Source: Tritrichomonas musculus (taxonomy: Eukaryota > Parabasalia > Tritrichomonadida > Tritrichomonadidae). Taken from it: a DNA stretch of 64,000 nucleotides. The notes under the pieces were generated by a model. It did no database searches, was not told the origin of the DNA, and saw nothing but the letters and a program-made list of their open reading frames with translations. Positions within the stretch are counted from its first letter, which is position 1. Every line of letters begins with the position of its first letter. Both the position numbers and the translations under genes were made by a program. This document shows positions 11,278 through 22,267 of this stretch, piece by piece. Where the stretch lies: contig JAPFFF010000005.1 of NCBI GenBank assembly GCA_039105265.1, forward strand, positions 1,488,001 to 1,552,000. The letters run 5' to 3'.

Positions 11278-12278
11278 CAGTAAAATCTGGATGGATCAGG
11301 CAACGGAATTAGGAAAGGGAAATTTCTTGTTGTTAATTTGACCTTACTAATTGATTATCAAATTAACTTTTTTGTATAAATAAATAGAGAGCCAGAATCA
11401 GCTTCACCAGAATGAAATTTCCAGAGTTAGATATCCTGATTTCATTAACCAGAATCAGATAACCCGAATCTGGCTCACCACAGACAGAAAGCCAGATTTA
11501 ATCAAAAATGATCAAAAAAACCATATCAGATTATTATTATCAAAAAGCACTGATTTAGAAACAAAGATCAAGAAACACTAATCAAGGAGTCAGAATCATA
11601 AATCAATGGTTAATAAGCTTGAATCTTAAAAGAAAACATCAAGAAGCAATGATTAAATTCATGAGCCATCCATTATGAATTGTTTCTTTGCTTGTTTCCA
11701 TAATCGCAAGTAATGATAGAAGTTCATGGGTCGTCCGGTATGAATCGAACTTAGTTTGCTTACTGGTATCGTTAAGGTTGAGGCTTAGCGATTGTATTGT
11801 TTTGCGCAGTTAACCAAATATATAATTTCCTAATGGGTCAAGACTAACTCGTAGAGGGAAAACTCAAAAATAAGACCATAAATCTACCAATCCGCTTCCA
11901 TGGAGATTGACCATCAAATTGTCTCTCTCCATTATGATCAATGGCGTTCCTTAATCTTATAATTAAAGAAAAGAACATAACGAATGAGTAAACTTTTTCA
12001 ATGCTTTAGATACTCTCAGTTAAATGAGAGAGAAAATATTTGAATATATTTTTCATATAACATTTCATTTCCCTATTACATTGATGTTCACAAAATAAAA
12101 ATGAAGTTTTCTTCAAATTGGTCAACTAAAAATAGATAATAATTATTGTAATTAAATTATACTTATATTAATCTTATTATATAATATATTTATATGAAAA
12201 CTCTGGAGATTTCATGAGATTTCTCTTTTCATGTCAGATTTGAAAAATTGAGAGATAAATTCTTTATCCTAAATTCAA
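11278..12278. other. Intergenic DNA upstream of COPB2 with a weak direct repeat
   Basis: No gene is visible. Two imperfect direct copies of about 50 bases start near 11661 and 11722; both begin TTCATG and end near an A-T-C-G core. The second contains TTCGATTCATACCGG on the opposite strand, which briefly resembles a tRNA T arm but does not fold. The final 150 bases before the coatomer gene are A/T-rich. Confidence 0.4.
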
Positions 12279-15104
12279 ATGTTTCGACATATCAAAAAAC
12301 TCTACTCAACAGTTTCTGAAAGAGTTAAATCCGTAGAATATCATCCAACCGAACCAATTCTTGCTATCGCTCTTTATAACGGAACAATTCAAACCTTTAA
12401 TACAAATGATATGTCTATTCTCAAAACAATTCGAGTGGAAGCAAATAAGCCTGTTCGTTGCGTACGATTTATGCCAAGTTTTCATTGGTTGATTGCAGCT
12501 GGTGATAATCTAACAATTTATTGTTATGATTATAACACAGGTGCACTTGTTACATCTATACCTGAAGCTCATAATGATTTTATCCGCCAAATAGCAGTTC
12601 ATCCAACTCAACCACTATTTTTAAGTTGCTCAGATGACAGCCGTGTTAAATTATTCAGGATCAACAAAAATAATGAAATTTCACTTGAACGTACTTTTGA
12701 AGGACATGATCACTTTGTTATGGATGTCAAAATCAATCCAAAAGATCCATCAACATTTGCAACTGCGTCATTAGATAAAAAAATTAATTTCTGGGGACTT
12801 ACGACATCAACAAGACGTTTTACACTCGTTGGACATACTGGTGGTGTAAACTGCATTGAATTTTTCCCAGGAAATGATAAACCTTTTATCGCTTCAGGAT
12901 CAGACGATTTTACTATTAATATTTGGGATTATCAAACAAAATCGTGCGTTGTCACGCTAGCAGGACATCGTGAGAATGTTACTGCACTTCATTTCCATCC
13001 GATTTTCCCACTTTTATTTTCGACTGCAGAAGATAATATGTTATTAGTATGGAATACCTTAACTCATGAGACAGAAACTGCCCTTGATTATCAAAAAAAG
13101 AGAGGTTGGGCAATAGACATAAAAGATAATCTTGTTACGGTTGGATATGATGAAGGCCTTGTTGTTCTAAAAATTGGTGGAGATGCCTCTGCTATTGTAA
13201 CCATGGATACCAACGGACGTACATTTTGGGCTAAGAATAACGAAATTCAATCAACAAATCTGTATCAATCAACTTATCCAGGAGAAGGCCAAATTGTAGA
13301 TATGACTGTCAAAGATATCTCAACCTCAGAAATTTATCCTTCTTCTATAAGCTATAATACTACCAACCGTTATGTTGCACTTTGTGGTGATAATGAATAT
13401 TCACTTTATTCAGCACTTGCTTGGCGTGCCAAAACATTTGGCACCGGAAGGCAATTGGTGTGGGGTATAGGCGACCAATACGCAGTTAGAAAGAATTCAC
13501 AAACAGTAGAATTATATTTCGATTTTTCATCCAAGCCACCAACAGTATTAAATTTAGAGTATGATTTCAATAAAATATTTGGTGGAAATTTACTTGGTAT
13601 TGTTAATGATGAATCAATCACCTTTTACACCTGGGATACTGCTCCACAACTTGTTCGCCAAATTGATGTCAAAGCTAATGGCGTTTGGTGGTCACAAAAT
13701 GGTAATTTTGTTTCAATAGCAACAAACGATTCCCTTTATATTCTACAATATGATGAAAACTTTTCATCTGCAGAAGATTATGATCCACAAGTTGGCTCTG
13801 AGACATCGTTTTCAATGGTTGCGGAATGTGATACCAAAGTTAAACGAGGATTTTGGTACAACGAAGTTTTCTTTTTCAATGATAATTCAAATACTGTTTT
13901 TATGATTACAACAACAGGACAAACCGATGTTATTACTCATACAGATAAGCAAATGACTTTAATTGGCTATGTTGCCAAAGCCGAACGACTATTTTTGTGC
14001 GACAACGATTATAATTTTATTTCATATAGCGTTCCTCTTACAATCATTGATTTCATTGTCAATGCAACAAATGTTTCATACATGAGAAGTATTCAAAATG
14101 AGGAAGAAGCTGTTGCAGATGAAGAAGAAGTTGACGTATCTGCTGTTCCAGACGAATGGAAATCAAAAATGTGCACATTCCTCGAAAAACTTGGGTTATT
14201 CAAAGAAGCTATGCAGTTATGTGATAATGATGACAAGAAATTTGATCTTGCCATCAAATTAAATGATACCAAAGTTGCTGTTGAAATTGCTAGAAAAACC
14301 AATAGTTACAGCCAATATGCACACTTGACAGGAATAGCGATGAAAGCTGGCCAAATTGATTTACTGAGAGAATCTCTTTCAAAAAGTGGAAATGATGCAG
14401 GCCTTCTTCTTCTTGCAAGTTGTGAAGGGAAACGAAACAAAATGAGAGAACTTTACATTTCAAAGAATTCTGAAAAAAATGATAATGATTTGGAATCTAA
14501 TAATAATGTATCTTTTGCGGCTGCTTTTGCATCTGGTGATTATGAAGCTTGCATAAACATATTGATTGTAAGAAAAAGATACCCAGAAGCTAGTCTAATG
14601 GCCAGGACATACTGTCCAAAATTACTTGAAACATGCGCTACAAAGTGGAAAGAGTTGCTTGTTGAAAAAGGTGAAAATATAACAGCCCAAACAATCGCTC
14701 TTCCTAGCGAATATCCTGAAAAATTCCAACAATACTATGATGCTGCACCTATTAGTCACCAAATACAACCAGAACCAGAACCCGCCACTACACCTCAGAT
14801 TCAGATTGAGAACGATATTGGTAATAATAACATTGACGATGTTGACATTGATCTTGATGAAGATCTTATTGCTGATAATAATGATAATCAAAAGAAACAA
14901 GACCTACCTCAAACTGAACAAAATATTGAAGACAAATCAACTGAAGACCTTTTAGATGATATAATTGGTAGTGATAACGGAAATGCTAGTAGTGGAAATC
15001 TTGATAAAACAGACAAAAAAGAGAAAACTGAGGAAAAGATTGGCGGTGATGATGATTTAGGAAGTGATATAGAAAATTTCCTCGATGAAATGGACAACTT
15101 ATAA
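12279..15104 (+). CDS. COPB2: Coatomer subunit beta' (COPI coat)
   Basis: A 941-residue protein with the standard beta'-COP layout. An N-terminal WD40 propeller (about 1-300) begins with the family-typical VKSVEYHPTEPILAIALYNG and carries repeats such as GHDHFVMDVKINPKD and GHTGGVNCIEFFPG. A second propeller-like region (about 310-600) and an alpha-solenoid (about 640-800) follow. The last 130 residues are acidic and low-complexity. Beta'-COP binds alpha-COP and dilysine cargo signals in the COPI coat that moves proteins from Golgi to ER. The length is close to that of animal and yeast homologues. The start is the first ATG after TTATCCTAAATTCAA. The gene converges on the Sec7 gene with a 400-bp gap. 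Confidence 0.95.
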   Translation: MFRHIKKLYSTVSERVKSVEYHPTEPILAIALYNGTIQTFNTNDMSILKTIRVEANKPVRCVRFMPSFHWLIAAGDNLTIYCYDYNTGALVTSIPEAHNDFIRQIAVHPTQPLFLSCSDDSRVKLFRINKNNEISLERTFEGHDHFVMDVKINPKDPSTFATASLDKKINFWGLTTSTRRFTLVGHTGGVNCIEFFPGNDKPFIASGSDDFTINIWDYQTKSCVVTLAGHRENVTALHFHPIFPLLFSTAEDNMLLVWNTLTHETETALDYQKKRGWAIDIKDNLVTVGYDEGLVVLKIGGDASAIVTMDTNGRTFWAKNNEIQSTNLYQSTYPGEGQIVDMTVKDISTSEIYPSSISYNTTNRYVALCGDNEYSLYSALAWRAKTFGTGRQLVWGIGDQYAVRKNSQTVELYFDFSSKPPTVLNLEYDFNKIFGGNLLGIVNDESITFYTWDTAPQLVRQIDVKANGVWWSQNGNFVSIATNDSLYILQYDENFSSAEDYDPQVGSETSFSMVAECDTKVKRGFWYNEVFFFNDNSNTVFMITTTGQTDVITHTDKQMTLIGYVAKAERLFLCDNDYNFISYSVPLTIIDFIVNATNVSYMRSIQNEEEAVADEEEVDVSAVPDEWKSKMCTFLEKLGLFKEAMQLCDNDDKKFDLAIKLNDTKVAVEIARKTNSYSQYAHLTGIAMKAGQIDLLRESLSKSGNDAGLLLLASCEGKRNKMRELYISKNSEKNDNDLESNNNVSFAAAFASGDYEACINILIVRKRYPEASLMARTYCPKLLETCATKWKELLVEKGENITAQTIALPSEYPEKFQQYYDAAPISHQIQPEPEPATTPQIQIENDIGNNNIDDVDIDLDEDLIADNNDNQKKQDLPQTEQNIEDKSTEDLLDDIIGSDNGNASSGNLDKTDKKEKTEEKIGGDDDLGSDIENFLDEMDNL

Positions 15105-15507
15105 TTTTGATTTTAACTATTCTTTTTTATCTATTTATTAATTTCACATAAACACTATATATATAAATCGTTAATCAGTTATTTTATTTTTATCAAATTT
15201 ATTGCTTTAAACATTCACTATGACTATAAAGCCATACCCCCGATTTTCTAAGTGATATTGATTCAGGATCAAAAAGCTTCACATTTTAAAATTTTTATTT
15301 GTTTTTTAAAACTACGAAAAACAAAAATAAATATAAAAGCTTTAAAAAAACAAAGACTGACTCTTAGATAAATATTATTAGATAATAAAATCAGTTAAAG
15401 ATAATATTTAATTTCTATCTATTATTTTATTAGATAAGTATCTAATTAAAAATTCTAATCCAATACTCAAACAAAATATAAACAAAAATGATCAAAAATT
15501 AAAAAAT
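15105..15507. other. Convergent 3' spacer between COPB2 and the Sec7 gene
   Basis: This A/T-rich spacer separates two convergent stop codons. I see no gene, repeat or structured RNA. It must hold both polyadenylation sites. Confidence 0.5.
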
Positions 15508-16623
15508 CTAAGACAATAACGAAGGAGCTTCCCCGCGCTCGTCAGAGGAGATCATAACTTCTGATATTTCTGATTGTTCTGTGCCCATTGACATATTAGA
15601 TTTACGAGGATCTCCTGGAGCAAAGAGTGAACAGATAAGCGATTTGGCAATTCTGTATAACCATTTGTCTCTTGCTTTTTCAGATGGTGCCTCAAATTCA
15701 ATTTTTTTAACTCCACGAACAAGAATGGGGCCACTAGATTTATATTTAACATATTGTATTTCAGTATTGTTATCTTTAACCTCAATGTAGAACCTTTTTG
15801 AGTTTTTTGGATTATTAAATACATCTACCGCAATTAACTGTATCATTCCAAGTGGCTTATCTTTATTTTCTGGCTTATTATCATCAAAATAGAATAAACA
15901 GCTGTTTGCTAAAACGAAAAAACGGCTTGTCCATTTTGAACTCCATCTATCATTCTTTTTTAGTAAAATTCCTTTTAACCTTGGATCGGAAAGTGCAAGA
16001 AAATCGTCGTTTTTATCCCTGACTGTAAATGGTTGACTTTTGATCTGTTTGTAAATATCGGCTAGTTCGTTATCTGATATCGTTTCTTCATTAACAACAC
16101 CACGGGTATTGCTAACAAATTGCTGACAAGTCATATGGATTTTTAAATTTGGATTATGCAAATCTGAATTAAGTAGAATGAGTGCATATGCAAGTTTATA
16201 TGCTGCATCGGCTGGTTGAAATTTATTAGGATTTTGCTGACAATATACCTCAGAAAAAACGGAAACAACTTTATCCACAAATTCTCCTTCTCCTTGAACT
16301 GTTATTGATGAATCTGAAAATGCCATTCGCATGGATTCAATAAACGATTTATTGTGCATGTCGAATGTATCAAAATAAGCATACATCATTGGTATGTTAG
16401 ATGATAAATAAGACGCGATTTTAGGGCCAAGGAGACCATTTTCTTCACGTAATATATGCGCTATATTTTCTGGGGTTTCGTCAACGCTATGAACTAAACA
16501 TAATTCATGAATTCCTTCACTAGGTTTTGCATTAAATGCAAAAACAGCATTAAGTAAAGTATCTTCTTTTTGCGCTTCATCTTCAATTGATGGTGGAACA
16601 GAGATTGATGAGGATAAAAACAT
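15508..16623 (-). CDS. Sec7-PH Arf guanine-nucleotide exchange factor (cytohesin-like)
   Basis: A 371-residue protein with a Sec7 domain (about 20-205) followed by a PH domain (about 213-335), the cytohesin/ARNO order. In the Sec7 domain the catalytic 'glutamic finger' is Glu112 within VQGEGEFVDK, matching GEAQ of ARNO, and motif 2 reads LNSDLHNPN at 151-159. The PH domain opens with KGILLKKNDRWSSKW and FFVLANSCLFYFDD. Such proteins load GTP on Arf GTPases at membranes, the PH domain binding phosphoinositides. Placing it beside COPB2 makes an Arf/COPI link attractive, but neighbours in this genome are probably not co-regulated. No coiled coil precedes the Sec7 domain, unlike animal cytohesins. 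Confidence 0.92.
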   Translation of the reverse strand: MFLSSSISVPPSIEDEAQKEDTLLNAVFAFNAKPSEGIHELCLVHSVDETPENIAHILREENGLLGPKIASYLSSNIPMMYAYFDTFDMHNKSFIESMRMAFSDSSITVQGEGEFVDKVVSVFSEVYCQQNPNKFQPADAAYKLAYALILLNSDLHNPNLKIHMTCQQFVSNTRGVVNEETISDNELADIYKQIKSQPFTVRDKNDDFLALSDPRLKGILLKKNDRWSSKWTSRFFVLANSCLFYFDDNKPENKDKPLGMIQLIAVDVFNNPKNSKRFYIEVKDNNTEIQYVKYKSSGPILVRGVKKIEFEAPSEKARDKWLYRIAKSLICSLFAPGDPRKSNMSMGTEQSEISEVMISSDERGEAPSLLS

Positions 16624-17506
16624 TCAAATATAATTTTTAAAATATAATAAAAGTTCAACAGTCAAAATCGTTTTATTATGAAACTAAAGAATTTTGGATA
16701 AATGCCAATTTTTCTATTTTTAGTGACGATAACAATCAGTTCTAAGAAAATGGCTAACAATTATGATGAAAAACTGAAACCTTTGTTCATTATTACATAT
16801 GAAGTATTCTTATGATTTTTTTTTTTTGTAATTTTATATTTTTAATTGATTAAAAAAGAAATATTTCATTTTATTCAGTTATATAATAATAAAACAATAA
16901 AAAATATCATATTAATTAAAAACAAAAAAAGATAAATATGTTTCAAAATTATTGCCTATAATTTTTTTAAATAATCAAAGACATGGAATATCATATTAAT
17001 AGCAAATTAAAAAAAGAAAAAGTATAAAAAACTATATAATGTTTTTTTTTTATTTTTGTGAATTTTTTGAAATATATAACAGAATTGTATATAAACGAAG
17101 CCATTCAATTTCAAATCAAATCTAAAAATACTTCGTCATTTTATTGATATAATTTTTAAATTATTTTAAAATATAATTTAATATAAAATAATAATAAATT
17201 ATTTAAAGGTTTTTTATATATTATTTCATGTATAATTGAAAGAATTGATGATCTAAAGGAATGAATCTTTTGAATTATATTCAAATTTAGAAATGCGATT
17301 CTTATGCTTTTAATGATCAATAAATATCAATAAAAAGCAATATTAATATAATCATTGTATTTATCAATCTTTTTTTAATGAAACATTTAAAAAGTGAAAA
17401 TTAAAGCTTTTTTTAATTGAATTATTAGTGAGATAATTCAAATAAATTGTTAACGAGTATTAAAATCTATTTCACATAATTTAATAATAAATCAGAGATC
17501 ATTTCA
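16624..17506. other. Divergent intergenic region, Sec7 gene and PMM
   Basis: A very A/T-rich region of about 880 bp with long A and T runs (a T10 near 16809 and a T10 near 17041). No gene is visible. It must contain both promoters; only the PMM side shows an initiator-like element (17499-17505). Confidence 0.5.
17499..17505 (+). promoter_or_regulatory. Initiator-like element of the PMM gene
   Basis: TCATTTC ends one base before the start codon of the phosphomannomutase gene. It fits the trichomonad initiator (TCA-Py-W pattern) at which transcription begins a few bases before the ATG. Confidence 0.5.
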
Positions 17507-18250
17507 ATGGCAAGTAATAAACGTGTTCTAGTATTATTTGATATCGATGGTACTCTTAGTCAATCTCGCCAAAAAGCATCACCAGAAATGCTTGAGACTC
17601 TTAAAGAACTTCGCAAAAAATGCGATATTGGTGTTGTTGGCGGATCTGACCTTCCAAAACAGAAAGATCAACTTGGAGATAATGTTCTCGATATTGTTGA
17701 TTACTCATTTTGTGAAAACGGCCTTGTTGCTTTTCATGGACATGAAAAAATTGGGGAAACTTCAATGAGACAACAATATTCTACTCAACAAATTAACCAT
17801 TTAGTTAATTGGACACTTCGTTATATTGCGGACTTAGATATTCCTGTAAAAACAGGAACCTTCTTTGAAAGTCGTACAGGTATGATTAATATTTCTCCGG
17901 TGGGAAGAAATTGCACTCAACAAGAAAGACTTGATTTTTTTGCTTATGATAAAATACATGGAATCCGAAAGAAGATGTGTGCAGATATGGAAAAAGAATT
18001 TAGAGATATGAATATGCAATTTTCAATTGGTGGCCAAATATCATTCGATGCTTTCCCAAGAGGCTGGACCAAGGTTTATTGCCTTAGGTATGTTGAAGAT
18101 AAATATGATAAAATTCACTTCTTTGGGGATATGACGATGGAAGGTGGAAACGATTATGAAATATTCAACGATAAAAGAGTTACTGGACATACTGTTAAAA
18201 ATCCAGAAGATACAATTGAACAAGTTAAGAAGATCTTTTTATCACAATAG
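17507..18250 (+). CDS. PMM: Phosphomannomutase (HAD superfamily, PMM2 type)
   Basis: A 247-residue protein that interconverts mannose-6-phosphate and mannose-1-phosphate in the cytosol, feeding GDP-mannose synthesis for glycans and GPI-type anchors. The HAD motif I reads LFDIDGTLS with nucleophile Asp12 and acid/base Asp14. Motif II is in GVVGGSDLPKQ, the cap domain spans about 85-185 and includes SPVGRNCTQQER, and motif IV near the C terminus reads HFFGDMTMEGGNDYEI. The length matches eukaryotic PMM1/PMM2 (about 246-260). The start follows an initiator directly. Confidence 0.96.
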   Translation: MASNKRVLVLFDIDGTLSQSRQKASPEMLETLKELRKKCDIGVVGGSDLPKQKDQLGDNVLDIVDYSFCENGLVAFHGHEKIGETSMRQQYSTQQINHLVNWTLRYIADLDIPVKTGTFFESRTGMINISPVGRNCTQQERLDFFAYDKIHGIRKKMCADMEKEFRDMNMQFSIGGQISFDAFPRGWTKVYCLRYVEDKYDKIHFFGDMTMEGGNDYEIFNDKRVTGHTVKNPEDTIEQVKKIFLSQ

Positions 18251-18631
18251 GTTATAATCCTAATATTATATTAAATATATTTATGACATTGATTTATATA
18301 AATTTATTTATACACATGCTTATATTTATTTCTTTTTTTCTTTTCGACCATTACAACATATGATGATACTTTTCTAAATATTTTTGAAGAAATAATAAAA
18401 TTTATAAATTCCATTTTACACTAGGACAGGAATAATATCGCAAAATCTATTGGTAACCATTTATTAACTTTGATATAGATAAAATTATTTTGAGCGAACA
18501 AATGTCCAGATATTCTGTGAGTTTCAATAGAATCCGATCAATAAAAACTTTTTGAATAATAAAATATTCAGTTTTCAAATAAAAAAAATCACCTGACGGA
18601 GACCGTTTATATAATCTTATAATAAAAATTC
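18251..18631. other. Spacer between PMM and the coiled-coil gene
   Basis: A 381-bp A/T-rich spacer. The only local G/C-rich motif is GGAGACCGTTTA at 18599-18610, about 22 bases before the next ATG. The same CCGTTTA heptamer recurs near 47884, 49914, 55768 and 55785. Confidence 0.4.
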
Positions 18632-21600
18632 ATGTCCGACAATTTTTCGTCATCAATTGATGACCTCGATTCTACCCAAACCAGTAAATGTGCGCAAGAT
18701 CTTTCGACGTATATAGATAATAAATTTCCTACAGAGCCACCTTCTTTAGATGCTATTCTTAACGATTATCCATATTTAACGAAGCTTGGCCATTTAACTA
18801 TGAATTTACTTCGCACACTTATAAACAATGGCCTCACTGATGAGTCTTTCAGCAAAGTTGACTTTGCAATACGTACAATGGTTTTTGAAAAATGCAATCT
18901 TGATGTCTCTAACCTTAAATCACAAATGTCACTAAACAGCATTAGATCGATGACCAACTCTAGTATTGATTCCGCTAATTCATCTCCTTATGCTATCAAA
19001 AATGAAACTATTCAAGAAATACGCCGATTAAATGAAGAACTTCAAAGCAGCAAAAAGAGAGAACTTCATCTTGAGGATGAAATCAGATCACAAAAAAATG
19101 AAATAAAACGTCAAGAAGACGAAAACATTAGACTTACAACACTTCTTTCAAGCAATAGAACACAATCTAACGGGCAACAATGCAACCTGCAAATTGAAAT
19201 TATGAATCTGAAAGATGAGATTGAAAGACAAAAAGAAAATGTTTCATTTGCAGAAGAACGAGAAAAAAGGCTTAATGATAGAATATCTGAATTAAATCAA
19301 GATAAAGATGAACTTGATAAAAGAATTAGCGAGTTGCAAGCTACTATTCAAACCAAAAAAGAGAAAATATCCAGCCTCAAATTAAACGAAAAGAAATTAA
19401 AACACGAAATTCAAAACGAAAGATTAAATTCATCTAAATTACAAGCAGAACTTGAAATGCAATTGAAATTGCAAAATGAAAAAGCTGATAAAAATGGTAA
19501 TTCTGCAAAATTAGTTGATCTTGTTGATCGATACCAAAAAATATTAAACGAAAGAGATGTTGATAATGCATTTTTAGCCCAAAAATTGACATCTTTGTCA
19601 AATTATGCCCAACAATTAATTAATATATCTGAAGAACTTGAAGACAGACTTTCAATGGCAGAAGAAGATAAAGAAGTTAACATTTCACTTATAAACCAGC
19701 TCAAAAGCAAAATAAGTGCATTAGCAAAAGAGAATCAACAAAAGCAAGACGAATTGCTATCAACTCAAGGCGAATTGCAAACATTAAAAGATATGATTTC
19801 AAAATTTGAGAAAGAAACAGGCATTTCAATTAATAGTGATGATATTCAAGCTATTTTGAAAAATAGATTTTCAAAAAGTGCTGCCAATAACCCTGAAAAA
19901 TTTGTTGAACTTGAAAAAATCATTGCATCAATTTTGCGTTATTTGAATATGCTTATGATCGGAGATGGTGACGTTTTCCCACTTATCTGCCGTTCAGAAC
20001 CAATTCTTGAAAGTCAAGAAATTCGACAATCAATCATATCCAGCATTGAAGATTTAAAGGTTACACTCTCGCTTACGAATGACGTTACAGATGTACCAAC
20101 ACTTTTAGATAAAGTACTATCTAACGATGAAGGTATTCAAAATCTACTTTCCGAGTTAGAAGCAAAAGACGAATATACAGAATATGCAGCAATTTCTGTT
20201 CTATGCTCAGCAAATTCCAATATTAGACGCTTTTTAGAATCAACTGCAGAAAGTTTGACTGAATTGCACAAACTTCTACCAATTGAATACAGAGAAAGCG
20301 ATATTATCCAATCTATTAGCAAATATCTACATGATAGCCAAGCATTATTTGGCCTCATTTTTGAAGCAATGAATAACAATACCCTTTTCCGTTCCGAAGA
20401 AATTCTATTTTATCCAATGATGAAAACTTTCATCGAACAAACAAGCGACTTGCTCCATAATCTAGATTGTGAAGTAAGACCTACCATACGGTTTAGAGGA
20501 AAAATGGTCGACATGCCAAATGAAATCGCCAATTACATTGAAGCGCAAGATCGTTTAATTGAATCGCTCAAATCAAATGGAAATGAAAATACATATATTG
20601 CTGAAAATATTGACAGTTCAGACAATTTTATTTTACGATCCCGTGATATTAAGTTAGACGATCATATTAGTCAACTTGAAGATGAAAAATCAAATCTTTT
20701 ACAAAAAATTGATGTCCAAGCCAAAGATTATTCAGATCAAATAGAAGCTTTAACACAAAAACTTAACGAAGAAATTTCAAAGAGAAAACTTGCAGAGCAA
20801 AATCTCGAACTCACGCAAAAGGGCGCCCAAGAAGCCTTGATGAAAGCCAAAATTGTAGAAAAAGAACGTGATGATCTTCTTGAATTAACCAACAAAAGGA
20901 AAAAACTTTTTGCTCAGCGAAAAGCAGCAATTATTGAAAACGAAAGGCTAAACTACGAAGAACTTTTAAGAAGAGAGAGAAAGAAGTTTGAAAACGAGAA
21001 ACAAGCAATAATTCAAACACTTGATGCTAAAACATCACGTTACAAATCACTCAAGAGAAGATATGCAGAAATGGAAGCAATGTATGAAAAGCAATCTTCT
21101 TATCAATCATCCAAAATTGTTGAACTTATAAATAACATTCGAATTATTGGAGAGAAAACTACACAACAAGCTGAAGAACGTGAAAAGAGGCATGAGTCAG
21201 AAGTTAGACGATTAGAAGATAAAGTTGCACGAATTCTGTCATTAGCTGATTCCAATAAAAACAATAATGATGAAAATACCGAAATGATGGATTCTACAAT
21301 AATTGATTCAGAAAAGATACCGCCTATCAACAAATCCAATGCTCCTTCTGCTATTTATTTAACTCCAAATAAAAGTGGTATTGATGCGTTAAATATGTCA
21401 GAGAATATGATCGAAGATCTTAACAATTCGGCTGTAAATTCTGCTCGATTAGGCGGCTCTAGAAACTCTGAGTGTGATCGCTTCGTAGCACAAGTTGGAC
21501 GCGCGCTATCGAAGTACACCAAAGATGAAGGACCATGGACCAGATCTAGAATTTTATCATCAATACCAAGGCTCTTTTCACGCCTTGCTGAATTAGAAAA

Positions 21601-22267
21601 AACTAAGACCACAATTACTGGTTTCGATTCTACATCGACACAACCATACAACACACCTCAACCAGGCTCAACACTTACACCAACAATCAATCGAAATAGA
21701 AGCATGAGCCTTACTATCAGTAAAACAACACCAAATCGATTTACTTCAACAAATGAAAACACGAGCGAATTTGATCTTAGTAGTAACTTATTAAATAGTA
21801 GCACAATTAATGATTCCGTACAATCGGCATCAAAGCCTCCTCTTAAGATCGCTGCTGCTCTTAATGAACAACGTGATTGGCAATCGTGGGCAATTGATAT
21901 AGCTCTCAGATTGAATATTTCACCTCGTTCACCTAATGAATTACGAACAGAATTGAGAGATATTATCTTTTCAGCTAATGCTAAATCTCAACTCGTGAAG
22001 ATGATTACTTCTCTTCGCGAGCAAAAGAAATTGTTAAAGAATTTCCAATTACAGATTCTATTTCCTCATGTATCAGAAGATTCTTCTACCTTAAATAGGA
22101 AGAATTTGAAGTTCAGATCTCTCGTGCTGTTTGTAAGATCAATCATGATTGAGAAAAGATTGGCTTCCAAAGCGGCATTAAATCAACTGCACACGAAACA
22201 ACAAATTAAGAATTCGCCCAGATTCTCATTACAATTCTCTCCAAGGACCACTCAAACACAATTATGA
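18632..22267 (+). CDS. Long coiled-coil protein, function unknown
   Basis: A 1,211-residue protein ending in TGA. It has a globular N-terminal part (1-115), a long heptad-rich coiled coil (about 125-410, with runs such as LEDEIRSQKNEIKRQEDE), a mixed helical middle (410-690), a second coiled coil (about 690-910) and a Ser/Thr/Asn-rich linker with SARLGGSRNSECDRF. The C-terminal helical domain is basic (1080-1211). There is no membrane segment or nucleotide-binding motif. The shape resembles cytoskeletal or basal-body scaffolds, which are abundant in trichomonads, but I do not recognise a family and assign no function. Confidence 0.88.
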   Translation: MSDNFSSSIDDLDSTQTSKCAQDLSTYIDNKFPTEPPSLDAILNDYPYLTKLGHLTMNLLRTLINNGLTDESFSKVDFAIRTMVFEKCNLDVSNLKSQMSLNSIRSMTNSSIDSANSSPYAIKNETIQEIRRLNEELQSSKKRELHLEDEIRSQKNEIKRQEDENIRLTTLLSSNRTQSNGQQCNLQIEIMNLKDEIERQKENVSFAEEREKRLNDRISELNQDKDELDKRISELQATIQTKKEKISSLKLNEKKLKHEIQNERLNSSKLQAELEMQLKLQNEKADKNGNSAKLVDLVDRYQKILNERDVDNAFLAQKLTSLSNYAQQLINISEELEDRLSMAEEDKEVNISLINQLKSKISALAKENQQKQDELLSTQGELQTLKDMISKFEKETGISINSDDIQAILKNRFSKSAANNPEKFVELEKIIASILRYLNMLMIGDGDVFPLICRSEPILESQEIRQSIISSIEDLKVTLSLTNDVTDVPTLLDKVLSNDEGIQNLLSELEAKDEYTEYAAISVLCSANSNIRRFLESTAESLTELHKLLPIEYRESDIIQSISKYLHDSQALFGLIFEAMNNNTLFRSEEILFYPMMKTFIEQTSDLLHNLDCEVRPTIRFRGKMVDMPNEIANYIEAQDRLIESLKSNGNENTYIAENIDSSDNFILRSRDIKLDDHISQLEDEKSNLLQKIDVQAKDYSDQIEALTQKLNEEISKRKLAEQNLELTQKGAQEALMKAKIVEKERDDLLELTNKRKKLFAQRKAAIIENERLNYEELLRRERKKFENEKQAIIQTLDAKTSRYKSLKRRYAEMEAMYEKQSSYQSSKIVELINNIRIIGEKTTQQAEEREKRHESEVRRLEDKVARILSLADSNKNNNDENTEMMDSTIIDSEKIPPINKSNAPSAIYLTPNKSGIDALNMSENMIEDLNNSAVNSARLGGSRNSECDRFVAQVGRALSKYTKDEGPWTRSRILSSIPRLFSRLAELEKTKTTITGFDSTSTQPYNTPQPGSTLTPTINRNRSMSLTISKTTPNRFTSTNENTSEFDLSSNLLNSSTINDSVQSASKPPLKIAAALNEQRDWQSWAIDIALRLNISPRSPNELRTELRDIIFSANAKSQLVKMITSLREQKKLLKNFQLQILFPHVSEDSSTLNRKNLKFRSLVLFVRSIMIEKRLASKAALNQLHTKQQIKNSPRFSLQFSPRTTQTQL

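Noticed and set aside
11722-11790. A tRNA at 11722-11790
   Set aside because: TTCGATTC occurs on the minus strand, but no T stem, acceptor stem or anticodon arm can be formed.
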